From Spirochaetota bacterium (lineage in GTDB: Bacteria; Spirochaetota; UBA4802; UBA5550), in the NCBI GenBank assembly GCA_022704585.1, contig JAKJGD010000014.1, forward strand, positions 1-13,644: DNA of 13,644 bases, read 5' to 3'. The position numbers and the translations under genes are program-made. Shown here in pieces: positions 1 to 6,783 of the stretch (position 1 is its first letter; every line of letters starts with the position of its first letter). The notes under the pieces are model-generated. The model was not told the DNA's origin and ran no database searches. It saw only the letters and a program-made list of their open reading frames with translations.

Positions 1-275
1 CGGTGTTTGCCGAATCCGAGGTAATATCACTGATCTCCAAGGGCGAGAAACGGGAAAATATCGTCGCGGGCATTCACGAGTCGATCGCCACACGAATCGC
101 CGCCATGGCCTCACGCGTGGGAGTACGGCCCCCTCTCATGATGACCGGCGGCGTGGCGAAGAACATCGGCGTGGTGAAGGCGCTCGAGAAGAAGCTTGGG
201 CTGGCAATCGAAGTTTCGGAGCACGCACAGGTAATGGGCGCAATAGGCGCCGCCGTGCTGGCAAAGGACGTATAA
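1..275 (+). CDS. 2-hydroxyacyl-CoA dehydratase activator (BadF/HgdC family), 3' end only
   Basis: This is the C-terminal ~90 residues of a BadF/BadG/BcrA/HgdC-type ATPase; the start lies left of the window. Family members are homodimeric [4Fe-4S] proteins that use ATP to push one electron into a 2-hydroxyacyl-CoA dehydratase or benzoyl-CoA reductase. Visible hallmarks are the segment TVFAESEVISL near the left edge, the stretch GIHESIATRIAAMASRVG, and MMTGGVAKNIGVVKALE, the glycine-rich part of the actin-like ATPase fold. The terminal HAQVMGAIGAAVLA helix is also typical. In HgdC the cluster-ligating cysteine immediately precedes the TVFAESE segment, so here it would be just outside the window. 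The GTG at position 3 is an internal valine codon, not the start. No partner dehydratase gene is visible; it would have to lie to the left. Family assignment is firm, substrate unknown. Confidence 0.88.
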   Translation, partial: VFAESEVISLISKGEKRENIVAGIHESIATRIAAMASRVGVRPPLMMTGGVAKNIGVVKALEKKLGLAIEVSEHAQVMGAIGAAVLAKDV

Positions 276-289
276 CGGCGAAAGTTGTT

Positions 290-736
290 TTACCGGGTTG
301 TTTTTTGTAATGTGTGCATGATCCCGGGCGGGTATCCCCAGTATAATCTCCAGCATGTTATTGAATCAACTATCTCTTTGACTATCAAATAGCTTTTAAA
401 CAGATAGTTATCGGTGTCTATAGTCACGGTCGGGTCGTCCAGAAATTTTTTTACTGCTAGTGCGAGAAGTAAAGAAACTGACATCTTGAGAAGCTTCCTC
501 AGGTCCTGAAAATATTCATATTCGTCGTCCAGAAAAGTTATATGAAAGGTATGCCATTCCTCGGGACTCCTGCTTTCCTGGTACTGTACGAGCCTTCCGA
601 GTCTCGGGGGCGCTGGTTTTTTCATCGTCATTTCAAGCAGTAGTATAACCATCTTCGAGCGTGAAATTTTCCTTGCCCGGGCTTCGCTGGTTATCCTGTT
701 AAATATGTCGATTTGTATGTTGACTGTTGTTTCCAT
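290..736 (-). CDS. Small protein with two ribbon-helix-helix-like units, probable DNA-binding regulator
   Basis: The 148-residue protein is not one I recognise by name. Residues 4-40 read as strand (TVNIQI), helix, then a helix starting SRSKMVILLLEM, which is the MetJ/Arc/CopG ribbon-helix-helix layout. Residues 63-101 repeat it: strand (TFHITF), helix DDEYEYFQDLRKLL, then a helix starting SVSLLLALAVKKF. Both second helices begin with S-x-S. RHH proteins bind DNA as dimers through the paired strands, so two units in one chain could form a pseudo-dimer. Residues 102-148 are a tail with no known motif. The start is supported by GAGG and AAGGAAAG upstream of the ATG. A perfect palindrome at 757-772 overlaps the predicted -10, which suggests autorepression. 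Hand count over 361-720 gives 152 G+C of 360 (42%), clearly lower than the helicase gene to the right (two sampled 60-base lines gave 37 and 43). The reading of the fold is inference. Confidence 0.72.
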   Translation of the reverse strand: METTVNIQIDIFNRITSEARARKISRSKMVILLLEMTMKKPAPPRLGRLVQYQESRSPEEWHTFHITFLDDEYEYFQDLRKLLKMSVSLLLALAVKKFLDDPTVTIDTDNYLFKSYLIVKEIVDSITCWRLYWGYPPGIMHTLQKTTR

Positions 737-756
737 CTTTCCTTACCTCATTAATG

Positions 757-772
757 ACCGATAGTTATCGGT
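757..772. promoter_or_regulatory. Inverted repeat, candidate operator of the ribbon-helix-helix gene
   Basis: The sequence ACCGATAGTTATCGGT has perfect 7-base arms (ACCGATA/TATCGGT) around a 2-base centre. It lies 21-36 bases upstream of the minus-strand ATG at 736 and overlaps the edge of the predicted -10 box, so it would cover the transcription start. That is the usual place for an autorepressor operator. Binding by the neighbouring protein is inferred. Confidence 0.5.
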
Positions 773-799
773 AATACGAATGAGGATCGGGAAAGTTAA
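771..799 (-). promoter_or_regulatory. Predicted promoter of the ribbon-helix-helix gene
   Basis: On the minus strand, TTAACT (plus 794-799) and TATTAC (plus 771-776) are separated by 17 bases. Each matches the sigma-70 consensus at 4 of 6 positions. The expected start site falls inside the 757-772 palindrome. Confidence 0.35.
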
Positions 800-818
800 A
801 ATTTTTCCAAAAAAGTAG

Positions 819-847
819 TTGCAATATATTAAAACCGTGTATATTAT
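819..847 (+). promoter_or_regulatory. Predicted sigma-70 promoter in the divergent intergenic region
   Basis: TTGCAA (819-824) and TATTAT (842-847) are separated by exactly 17 bases; the -10 matches 5 of 6 consensus positions. The expected start is near 854. A strong terminator ends this transcript at about 923, before the helicase start at 980, so the promoter would make a short RNA unless there is readthrough. Confidence 0.4.
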
Positions 848-853
848 GTCACA

Positions 854-923
854 TAAGCTATTTATCGATACCTCCTTTTGATAACAAAACTATATCCCCC
901 CTCCGGGCAAGGGGGGATTTTTT
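854..923 (+). ncRNA. Candidate ~70-nt small RNA or attenuated leader
   Basis: This is the interval between the predicted start of the 819-847 promoter and the terminator at 896-923. It has no credible ORF. A small hairpin TTATC (862-866)/GATAA (880-884) would hold the loop sequence ACCTCC (870-875), which resembles the anti-Shine-Dalgarno end of 16S rRNA. It could be a trans-acting small RNA, or the terminated leader of the helicase gene. The evidence is only promoter plus terminator plus a small stem. Confidence 0.25.
896..923 (+). terminator. Intrinsic terminator
   Basis: CCCCCC (896-901) pairs with GGGGGG (911-916) around a 9-base loop and is followed by A and six T (918-923). The T-tract is on the plus strand only. 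No plus-strand gene lies immediately before it, since the upstream gene is on the minus strand. It therefore ends either an untranslated short transcript or readthrough from the activase gene. Confidence 0.65.
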
Positions 924-934
924 ACACGGTTATA

Positions 935-943
935 TGATAAAAT
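935..943 (+). promoter_or_regulatory. Possible extended -10 promoter of the helicase gene
   Basis: TGATAAAAT contains TG-n followed by TAAAAT (5 of 6 matches to TATAAT), an extended -10 layout, with no good -35. It sits directly downstream of the terminator and would give a ~30-base leader before the ATG at 980. Confidence 0.3.
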
Positions 944-979
944 GCCCGGGGGTCGAGTCGGCGACAGGGAACTAAGCTC

Positions 980-3793
980 ATGGATGAAACGTTGTTCGAT
1001 TTTGGCGGCGCTGATCCTGATCTATATCAGCGCGAGGCCCCTTCCGTTATACCTGCGAGCGAGCAAGAGGAAATTACCGGCGAGCGACTGATCCGAAACA
1101 GCATAGCCTTCTGTCCGCCTGAATTCAACGAGCGCTTTCTTCTCCGCATCGAGGCGTGCCTGCTTCAGCATGCTTACTCTCACAACAAGATCCTGTCGCT
1201 TTCCAACTCCCGGACCAGGATACTCGCGCACCAGGTCGAGTGCGCTCACCGGGTCATGAGCGCGTTGAATCGGCGCTTCCTGATCGCCGACGAAGTCGGC
1301 CTCGGGAAAACGATCGAGGCAGGCCTCATCATAAAGGAGCTCGAGTATCGGCACCGGTACCGCCGGGTGCTCATCGTGTGTCCCGCGTCCCTCCAGTACC
1401 AGTGGCAGCAGGAGATGTGGAGCAAGTTCAATGACCGCTTCGTGATCATGGACCGGAAAGAGCTGAGACGGGTGGCCGGAACCCGGCGCGGAAATCCCTG
1501 GAGCGCTCATGACAGGGTTATCTGTTCACTTGACTTTGTAAAAGGCGCGCGGATGCTGGCGCAGATGCAGGGCGTCGCGTGGGACGCCGTGATTTTTGAC
1601 GAGGCGCACCGGCTGCGGCGCGACGGCAAGCGGAGCACCCTCGCGTATGAAGCGGCACAGGCGATCGCCGAACGCGCCGGCGCGCTCCTCCTTCTCACCG
1701 CCACGCCCTTCCGCGGCAAGATCGAGGAGCTGTATTATCTCATCGCGCTGCTCGACCGGAACATCCTGGGCCCCTTCCAGTCTTTCTTCTACGATTACTG
1801 TATCGAGAACGCCGAGCTGTCGACGCTCAGGGAAAAGATCGCGCCGGTGCTGATCAGGCGCACCAAGAGCGAGGTGGGCGGTTTCACCCGCCGCTGCGCC
1901 CGCACGGTACGTTTTGAGCTTTATCCTGACGAGCGGCGGCTCTATGATGAAACGACCGCGTATGTGGTCGAGGAATTCAATCGCGCGCTTCAGAGCGAGA
2001 ACCGCGCTACCGGTTTCGTGATGACCATATTCCAGAAGCTCCTCGATTCATCGACGCGCGCCCTGGGCCGCGCGCTCGAGAGGCGGGCGCTGAGACTGGA
2101 GGAACAGGTCGCCCGCGCCGAAATCGAGCGGCGCCTCGACATCGAGGCCGCCATCGACGAGCCTGATTTGATCGATGACGCAGAGGATGTGGACGATCTG
2201 GTCTGCCTGACCGCGCGGCAGACCATCGAGGAGATCAGGAAGGAGATCGCGACGCTCCGGCGTCTCGTCGCAATCGCGGACTCGGTCCGGGCCAACAAGA
2301 AGGCCCAGAAGCTAAAGGGGCTCATCGCCGACCTCAGGAAAAAGGGGCACCGGAAGTTCCTCATCTTCACCCAGTTCAGGACGACGCAGGAGTTTCTCGA
2401 GGAGCAGCTCGCGTCGTTCAGGGTCGAGGTGTTCCACGGCTCACAGAGCCGCGAGGAGAAGGAGCGGGCAATCGAGCGTTTCCGGGACACAGCGGAAATC
2501 CTGATATCGACCGAGGCTGGCGGAGAAGGCCGCAACATGCAATTCTGCAATATCCTGATAAACTATGATCTTCCCTGGTCTCCCCTCAAGATCGAGCAGC
2601 GCATCGGCAGGCTTCACCGGTTCGGCCAGCCCGACGACGTGTATATTTACAATTTTTCAACGAGGGGGACCGTTGCCGAGCGCGTGCTGGAGATCCTCGG
2701 CAGGAAGCTCCGGCTCTTCGAGGAGTCGATCGGCGTGCCGGACGTGCTTCTCGGACAGATGGAGGACGAGCTGAAGCTCAACGCGCTGATCATGGAAATG
2801 GCGGCGGGGCTCAGGACAAAACCATCAATGGACGACGAGGTGGAGCGGCGGCTCGACCTGGCGAGGCGCGGGTACGAGAAGATCTCGGAGCTTGTCGTCG
2901 AAGACCGCATCGACTTCAATTATGACGAGTACTACCGGATCACGCTGAAAGAACGGAAGTTCTCCAACGAGCGGATTGAGCGATTCGTAAACCGCCTCGC
3001 CGCGGCCGACGGGCATGCCGCGAGCCTTGTCAGCCAGAGCGATGTCATCGGTCTTTACAGTGTCGCCTGCGACGGCGAGGGCGGCGAATCCCGCCGGCCC
3101 GGGACATTCGACAGCGCCGCGGCGCTCGATAACGAGCGTATCGAGTTCCTGGCCTTCGGACACCCGGTCATTGACCGGATGGTAGAGCACTGCCGGAGCG
3201 CTTCTTTCGGGGGGCACACCGGCGTGCAGACGGTACGGGCCGGCATCCCGTTCACCGGCATGGTTTTCTATTACCTCGTTACTTTTACTTCGGCCGCTGA
3301 GACGCGGGAAGTGGTTCCCGTTGTCGTGCCGGGCCGTGCTGTGAGCGGGGAGGATCTCGACGCTGTGGAAAGCGAGCTCTCCTTCCGGGACCTCTGCGTT
3401 GAAGGGACGGTCGATGCTGCCGCGGCAGCCGACATCGCGGCGGATGCGGACCGCTATTTCGAGACGGCCCGCGGGCGTCTCCGCATGAAAGTCGAGCGCC
3501 GGAAGAGCGAGATGGTCAGCGGCCTCGACCTGTCCGTCGATCCCGAGATGCAGAAGATCAAGGAATCGTACGACCGTCAGATCACGGAGTTAGAAGAGAA
3601 GCTTGACCTCATGGAAGCGCAGCGAAAATGGTACGGGAAGAACATGAAGAGTTCCATCACAAGGACGAAGAACCTCATAGAAAAGACGAAAGGGGAACGG
3701 GACGCCCTGCTGGTGAGATATCGCGGTTATCTCGGCGTCGCGCACAAGGCTGAGCTCCTTTGCGCCGGGCTGCTTGTCTGCCTGCCCCGGTAG
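980..3793 (+). CDS. SNF2/RapA-like DEAH-box helicase
   Basis: A 937-residue superfamily 2 ATPase of the SNF2 group, predicted to translocate on DNA or to remodel DNA-protein or RNA polymerase complexes. Motifs are in order: ADEVGLGKT (103-111, Walker A), VLIVCPASLQYQWQ (Ia), DEAH at 207-210, TATP at 240-243, KFLIFTQF (459-466), STEAGGEGRN (510-519) and QRIGRLHRFGQ (540-550, motif VI). A charged helical insert (about 355-435, with an acidic run) separates the two lobes. Residues 600-937 are a C-terminal extension that includes IEFLAFGHPVIDRMV, seen in RapA-like helicases, and a predicted coiled coil around 855-915. The RapA N-terminal Tudor-like part seems absent, because only ~80 residues precede the Q-motif region. 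All catalytic motifs look intact. AGGGA lies 9 bases before the ATG. No methylase, nuclease or other defence gene is next to it, so a defence role is not supported; housekeeping remodelling or repair is equally possible. Confidence 0.9.
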   Translation: MDETLFDFGGADPDLYQREAPSVIPASEQEEITGERLIRNSIAFCPPEFNERFLLRIEACLLQHAYSHNKILSLSNSRTRILAHQVECAHRVMSALNRRFLIADEVGLGKTIEAGLIIKELEYRHRYRRVLIVCPASLQYQWQQEMWSKFNDRFVIMDRKELRRVAGTRRGNPWSAHDRVICSLDFVKGARMLAQMQGVAWDAVIFDEAHRLRRDGKRSTLAYEAAQAIAERAGALLLLTATPFRGKIEELYYLIALLDRNILGPFQSFFYDYCIENAELSTLREKIAPVLIRRTKSEVGGFTRRCARTVRFELYPDERRLYDETTAYVVEEFNRALQSENRATGFVMTIFQKLLDSSTRALGRALERRALRLEEQVARAEIERRLDIEAAIDEPDLIDDAEDVDDLVCLTARQTIEEIRKEIATLRRLVAIADSVRANKKAQKLKGLIADLRKKGHRKFLIFTQFRTTQEFLEEQLASFRVEVFHGSQSREEKERAIERFRDTAEILISTEAGGEGRNMQFCNILINYDLPWSPLKIEQRIGRLHRFGQPDDVYIYNFSTRGTVAERVLEILGRKLRLFEESIGVPDVLLGQMEDELKLNALIMEMAAGLRTKPSMDDEVERRLDLARRGYEKISELVVEDRIDFNYDEYYRITLKERKFSNERIERFVNRLAAADGHAASLVSQSDVIGLYSVACDGEGGESRRPGTFDSAAALDNERIEFLAFGHPVIDRMVEHCRSASFGGHTGVQTVRAGIPFTGMVFYYLVTFTSAAETREVVPVVVPGRAVSGEDLDAVESELSFRDLCVEGTVDAAAAADIAADADRYFETARGRLRMKVERRKSEMVSGLDLSVDPEMQKIKESYDRQITELEEKLDLMEAQRKWYGKNMKSSITRTKNLIEKTKGERDALLVRYRGYLGVAHKAELLCAGLLVCLPR

Positions 3794-3816
3794 ACCTCGC
3801 GGCACTATTTTTTTTA

Positions 3817-3844
3817 TTGACAGTACCGGAGAAATCAATCTAAT
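3817..3844 (+). promoter_or_regulatory. Predicted promoter of the acyltransferase operon
   Basis: A perfect -35 TTGACA (3817-3822) is followed after 16 bases by TCTAAT (3839-3844, 5 of 6). The expected start near 3851 leaves a leader of about 107 bases before the ATG at 3958. The leader contains a CCGGG (3882-3886)/CCCGG (3895-3899) hairpin with an 8-base loop. Confidence 0.45.
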
Positions 3845-3957
3845 CGGTCTGTTGCACTGGAAATATGACACGCTGTGCTATCCGGGTTCGAACGCCCGGG
3901 AGTATCATTTCAACGTCCTGATTGTCGAATAAATTTAGCCGGGGTTAATCACAGACC

Positions 3958-5565
3958 ATGTCCCTCGTATCGTTCGAATATCTGGTATTTTTCATGCTGG
4001 TGGTGGCGTTGTTTTTCGCCATCCCTCACCGTTTCCGCTGGATCTTTCTTCTGGCGGTCAGCTACTTTTTCTACATGTGGTGGGACCCGAGGTATGCGCT
4101 CCTCATAATCACAACCACCGTTATCGTTTACGGTACAGCCCTGTTGATGCACGGCAAGGAGCAGCGGATTAAAAAACTTTACGTTGCCCTGAGCGTCGTG
4201 TCCAATCTCGGGATACTGTTCGTGTTCAAGTACTTCAATTTTTTAAATAACAGCATCCGCGACCTGTTCTCTGTCATGCACATGAATTACAGCGTGCCGG
4301 AACTCAAGCTGGTGCTGCTGGTGGGCATCTCGTTTTATACCTTCCAGGCCCTTTCCTATACCATTGACGTGTACCGGGGTACGCGCGAACCGGAGAAGCA
4401 CTTTGGCATGTTTGCGCTCTATGTCAGCTTTTTCCCGACCCTCCTGGCCGGGCCGATCGAGCGTTCAACGCGGCTGCTGCCCCAGCTGTACCGGAAGGTG
4501 GAGTTCGATTATGACCGCGTAATAAACGGGCTTCTCCTCATGGCATGGGGCTTCTTCCAGAAGCTCGTGATCGCCGACCGCCTGGCGCAGTACGCCAATC
4601 TGGTTTACAGCTCGCCGCAGGTATTCAACGGGCTACCGCTCCTGATGGCGACCTACTGTTTCGCGATACAGGTCTATTGCGACTTTTCGGGATATACCGA
4701 CATTGCCATCGGCACCGCGCAGGTCATGGGCTACGAGCTCATGCCGAATTTCCGGCGCCCGTTTTTCTCGCGCTCCATCGCTGAATTGTGGCGTCGCTGG
4801 CACATCTCCCTCATATCATGGTTCCGCGACTACCTGTATATTCCGCTGGGCGGCAATCGTGTTCCCCGCTGGAGACTCTACTTCAATATACTGCTCGTGT
4901 TTACACTGAGCGGCCTCTGGCACGGCGCGCAGTGGACCTTTGTCATCTGGGGCGCGCTGAACGGTGTCCTGATTATGCTGGGCCGGGTAACCGACCGGTT
5001 CCGTACCGCCCTGCGGGACAGGGTGTTCGGAGGTCTCGCGAGAGTTCCGGCTGTCGTCTTCTTCTGCCTCTGTGCGCTCCTGGCCGTCGGTTCGGTCATG
5101 GGCGGCAGCCTGGGGATGGGCTGGGGCGGCAGGATCGCGGCGGGCGCAGCGGCCCTGGCCCTGCTGCCGCTTGGCATCATGAAATCGCGCGGAACCGTGT
5201 TCGAGAAGTTCTGCGGGGGGCTGAAGAACACCTGGATGGTGGTGGTTACGTTCCATCTCTTCGTCCTGGGCGCGGTCTTCTTCAGGGCAAGAAGCCTGAC
5301 AGACGCGTGGTATATCCTCACGCATTTCGCGGGTACAAACATCCTCCAGGTTCCGCTCATCTACAATCTGTCGGAGCTGGGGATCATGCTGGGAGTCATA
5401 CTACTCCTTAACGTCGTTCACCTGGTCCAGGAGCGCCACGGCAGCATCAGGAAGCTGATAAGGGAAAAGCCGCTGGTCGTACGCTGGGTGTTCTACTATT
5501 TGCTGGTGATGACGATTTTTCTCGGCATGCAGAAGTCGTCGCAATTCATATATTTCCAGTTTTAG
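3958..5565 (+). CDS. MBOAT family O-acyltransferase, AlgI-like
   Basis: A 535-residue polytopic membrane protein of the membrane-bound O-acyltransferase family, closest in layout to AlgI and PatA. Such proteins pass acyl groups from the cytoplasm across the inner membrane for O-acylation of exported polysaccharide, peptidoglycan or teichoic acid. Hallmarks are the N-terminal FEYLVFF segment, SFYTFQALSYTIDVYRG (125-141), FPTLLAGPIERSTRLLPQL, DFSGYTDIAIG (242-252), the ELWRRWHISLISWFRDYLYI block, and SGLWHGAQWTFVIWG with the presumed catalytic histidine at 322. The family's invariant histidine in AlgI has the same number. Length matches the family (~480-530) with a slightly long C-terminal part. 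An in-frame stop at 3946-3948 fixes the ATG at 3958, although the Shine-Dalgarno match is weak. The SGNH gene starts 27 bases downstream, indicating an operon. The acyl group and acceptor cannot be read from sequence. Confidence 0.92.
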   Translation: MSLVSFEYLVFFMLVVALFFAIPHRFRWIFLLAVSYFFYMWWDPRYALLIITTTVIVYGTALLMHGKEQRIKKLYVALSVVSNLGILFVFKYFNFLNNSIRDLFSVMHMNYSVPELKLVLLVGISFYTFQALSYTIDVYRGTREPEKHFGMFALYVSFFPTLLAGPIERSTRLLPQLYRKVEFDYDRVINGLLLMAWGFFQKLVIADRLAQYANLVYSSPQVFNGLPLLMATYCFAIQVYCDFSGYTDIAIGTAQVMGYELMPNFRRPFFSRSIAELWRRWHISLISWFRDYLYIPLGGNRVPRWRLYFNILLVFTLSGLWHGAQWTFVIWGALNGVLIMLGRVTDRFRTALRDRVFGGLARVPAVVFFCLCALLAVGSVMGGSLGMGWGGRIAAGAAALALLPLGIMKSRGTVFEKFCGGLKNTWMVVVTFHLFVLGAVFFRARSLTDAWYILTHFAGTNILQVPLIYNLSELGIMLGVILLLNVVHLVQERHGSIRKLIREKPLVVRWVFYYLLVMTIFLGMQKSSQFIYFQF

Positions 5566-5592
5566 GGCGGGACGTTCCCGGAGAGTAATACA

Positions 5593-6567
5593 ATGAAGAA
5601 ACTAATCGCCAAGGCCTTGATTTTCAGCGCGCTCATCGGATGCACGATATTCGGCGTCATCTATCTCCCGCCGATCGATCCTGACCGGTACATCATGGCG
5701 CTCCTTGACAAGCATCGTCTTCTCGAAACGACGCCCCAGCCCCGGATCATAGTAGCCGGCGACTCGAACCTTGCGTTCGGTCTCGACAGCGGCATGATCA
5801 AGAAGGCGACCGGGTACAACATCATAAACATGGGGCTGCACGGCGGCCTGGGACTCATTTACAGCATGGACGAGCTCAAACCGTATTTGAAGAAGGGCGA
5901 TATCGTCATCTTCATACCCGATTACACGCATTACATGGGGACCGGCATCGGAGACAACACGCTCGTTGAAGTGACAATCCTTATGCCATGGATCTTCTGC
6001 TATTATTCGCGAGAGAATATCATGCCCTTCATCAGCAACATACCGCTGACGTTTCAGCGGCGCCTGCGCGGACTGCTGATGCCCTCAAAGGAGATGCCCA
6101 CGCACCTGCGTTCCGGATTCAACGAGTATGGTGATAATGAAGGCCATATCGGCGTTAAGCCTCCTGAATTCAAGGGCAAGGATTTTATAGCGAAATACTT
6201 ACCCCAGGCCGCAAACCTCGGTATAACTCGCTTTCTTCCGGAACGGGTTAATGATGAGCTGGTGAAGCATCTTAATGGGTTCTCGGACTACTGCCTGGAT
6301 AAGGGCGTCAGCGTTTACATATCGTTTTCTCCCCTCATGGAGGGCGACCGGCAGAAGCAGGTCCGGATGCTGACAAGCTTTGAGAAAGATTTGCGTGCCA
6401 GGATCAGGATGAAGATCATCGGCGACCCTATCGGCTACATTTATCCCCAGGATTATTTTTTCGATAACGAGTTCCATCTTAACGGGAAGGGCAGGGAAAT
6501 TCGCACCAGGCGCCTTGTGGAAACCATGAAGAGCGTGCCCGAGCTGGCAAATGCTCCGAAGAATTAG
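5593..6567 (+). CDS. SGNH-hydrolase-fold protein, partner of the MBOAT acyltransferase
   Basis: A 324-residue protein with one N-terminal membrane segment (about 8-25) and a periplasmic domain. The SGNH blocks are visible: IIVAGDSNLAFGLDS with the presumed nucleophile Ser58, INMGLHGG near 78-84 (block II), and FDNEFHLNGKG with Asp291 and His295 completing a catalytic triad. In AlgI/AlgJ-AlgX, PatA/PatB and DltB/DltD systems the MBOAT protein supplies the acyl group and an SGNH-type partner attaches it to the exported polymer. The 27-base spacing to the MBOAT gene supports the same arrangement. Residues 14-17 (LIGC) satisfy a lipobox, but hydrophobicity continues beyond the cysteine, so an uncleaved anchor is also possible. 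GGAG lies 9 bases before the ATG. The family is recognised by motif only; no gene name is justified. Confidence 0.8.
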   Translation: MKKLIAKALIFSALIGCTIFGVIYLPPIDPDRYIMALLDKHRLLETTPQPRIIVAGDSNLAFGLDSGMIKKATGYNIINMGLHGGLGLIYSMDELKPYLKKGDIVIFIPDYTHYMGTGIGDNTLVEVTILMPWIFCYYSRENIMPFISNIPLTFQRRLRGLLMPSKEMPTHLRSGFNEYGDNEGHIGVKPPEFKGKDFIAKYLPQAANLGITRFLPERVNDELVKHLNGFSDYCLDKGVSVYISFSPLMEGDRQKQVRMLTSFEKDLRARIRMKIIGDPIGYIYPQDYFFDNEFHLNGKGREIRTRRLVETMKSVPELANAPKN

Positions 6568-6720
6568 TTTATTCGAAATACCCCCCATTCATAAACAATT
6601 TAAGCGATTTATCTATTTTTAATCGTATACTAGACAGGAAATGAGAATCAAAATGAACTAACCGGCAATTTTTCCGGTCTAATCATCATGGTTTTCCGAC
6701 GGGCTTATCAAAAAAAATGT

Positions 6721-6748
6721 TTGCCACGATGGTGCACATCTGTATAAT
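6721..6748 (+). promoter_or_regulatory. Predicted sigma-70 promoter of the protease-inhibitor unit
   Basis: TTGCCA (6721-6726) and a perfect TATAAT (6743-6748) are separated by 16 bases. The expected start is near 6755, about 30 bases before the chosen protease start. This is the best -10 box in the window. The 195-base gap from 6568 holds only AT-rich sequence and a weak ACCGG/CCGGT stem before it. Confidence 0.55.
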
Positions 6749-6783
6749 ACCGGGGACAAATAATGACAGGAAGGGGATCGCGT

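Noticed and set aside
980..3793. DISARM-type defence system (DrmD-like helicase)
   Set aside because: No methyltransferase, DUF1998 or phospholipase-D gene is beside it, and the next genes are an acyltransferase operon. A helicase alone is not evidence of a defence system.
3880..3901. tRNA-like T-arm (GGTTCGAAC in a GC stem)
   Set aside because: The loop is 8 bases and no acceptor stem, anticodon arm or CCA end can be found around it. It is treated as a plain hairpin in the leader.
4788..5411. Overlapping reading frames inside the acyltransferase gene on both strands
   Set aside because: They are Arg/Pro/Gly-rich, without motifs or ribosome binding sites, as expected for shadow frames of the MBOAT gene.
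6661..6682. Possible terminator after the SGNH gene (ACCGG/CCGGT stem)
   Set aside because: The T-rich run is in the loop and no T-tract follows the stem, which has only 5 pairs.
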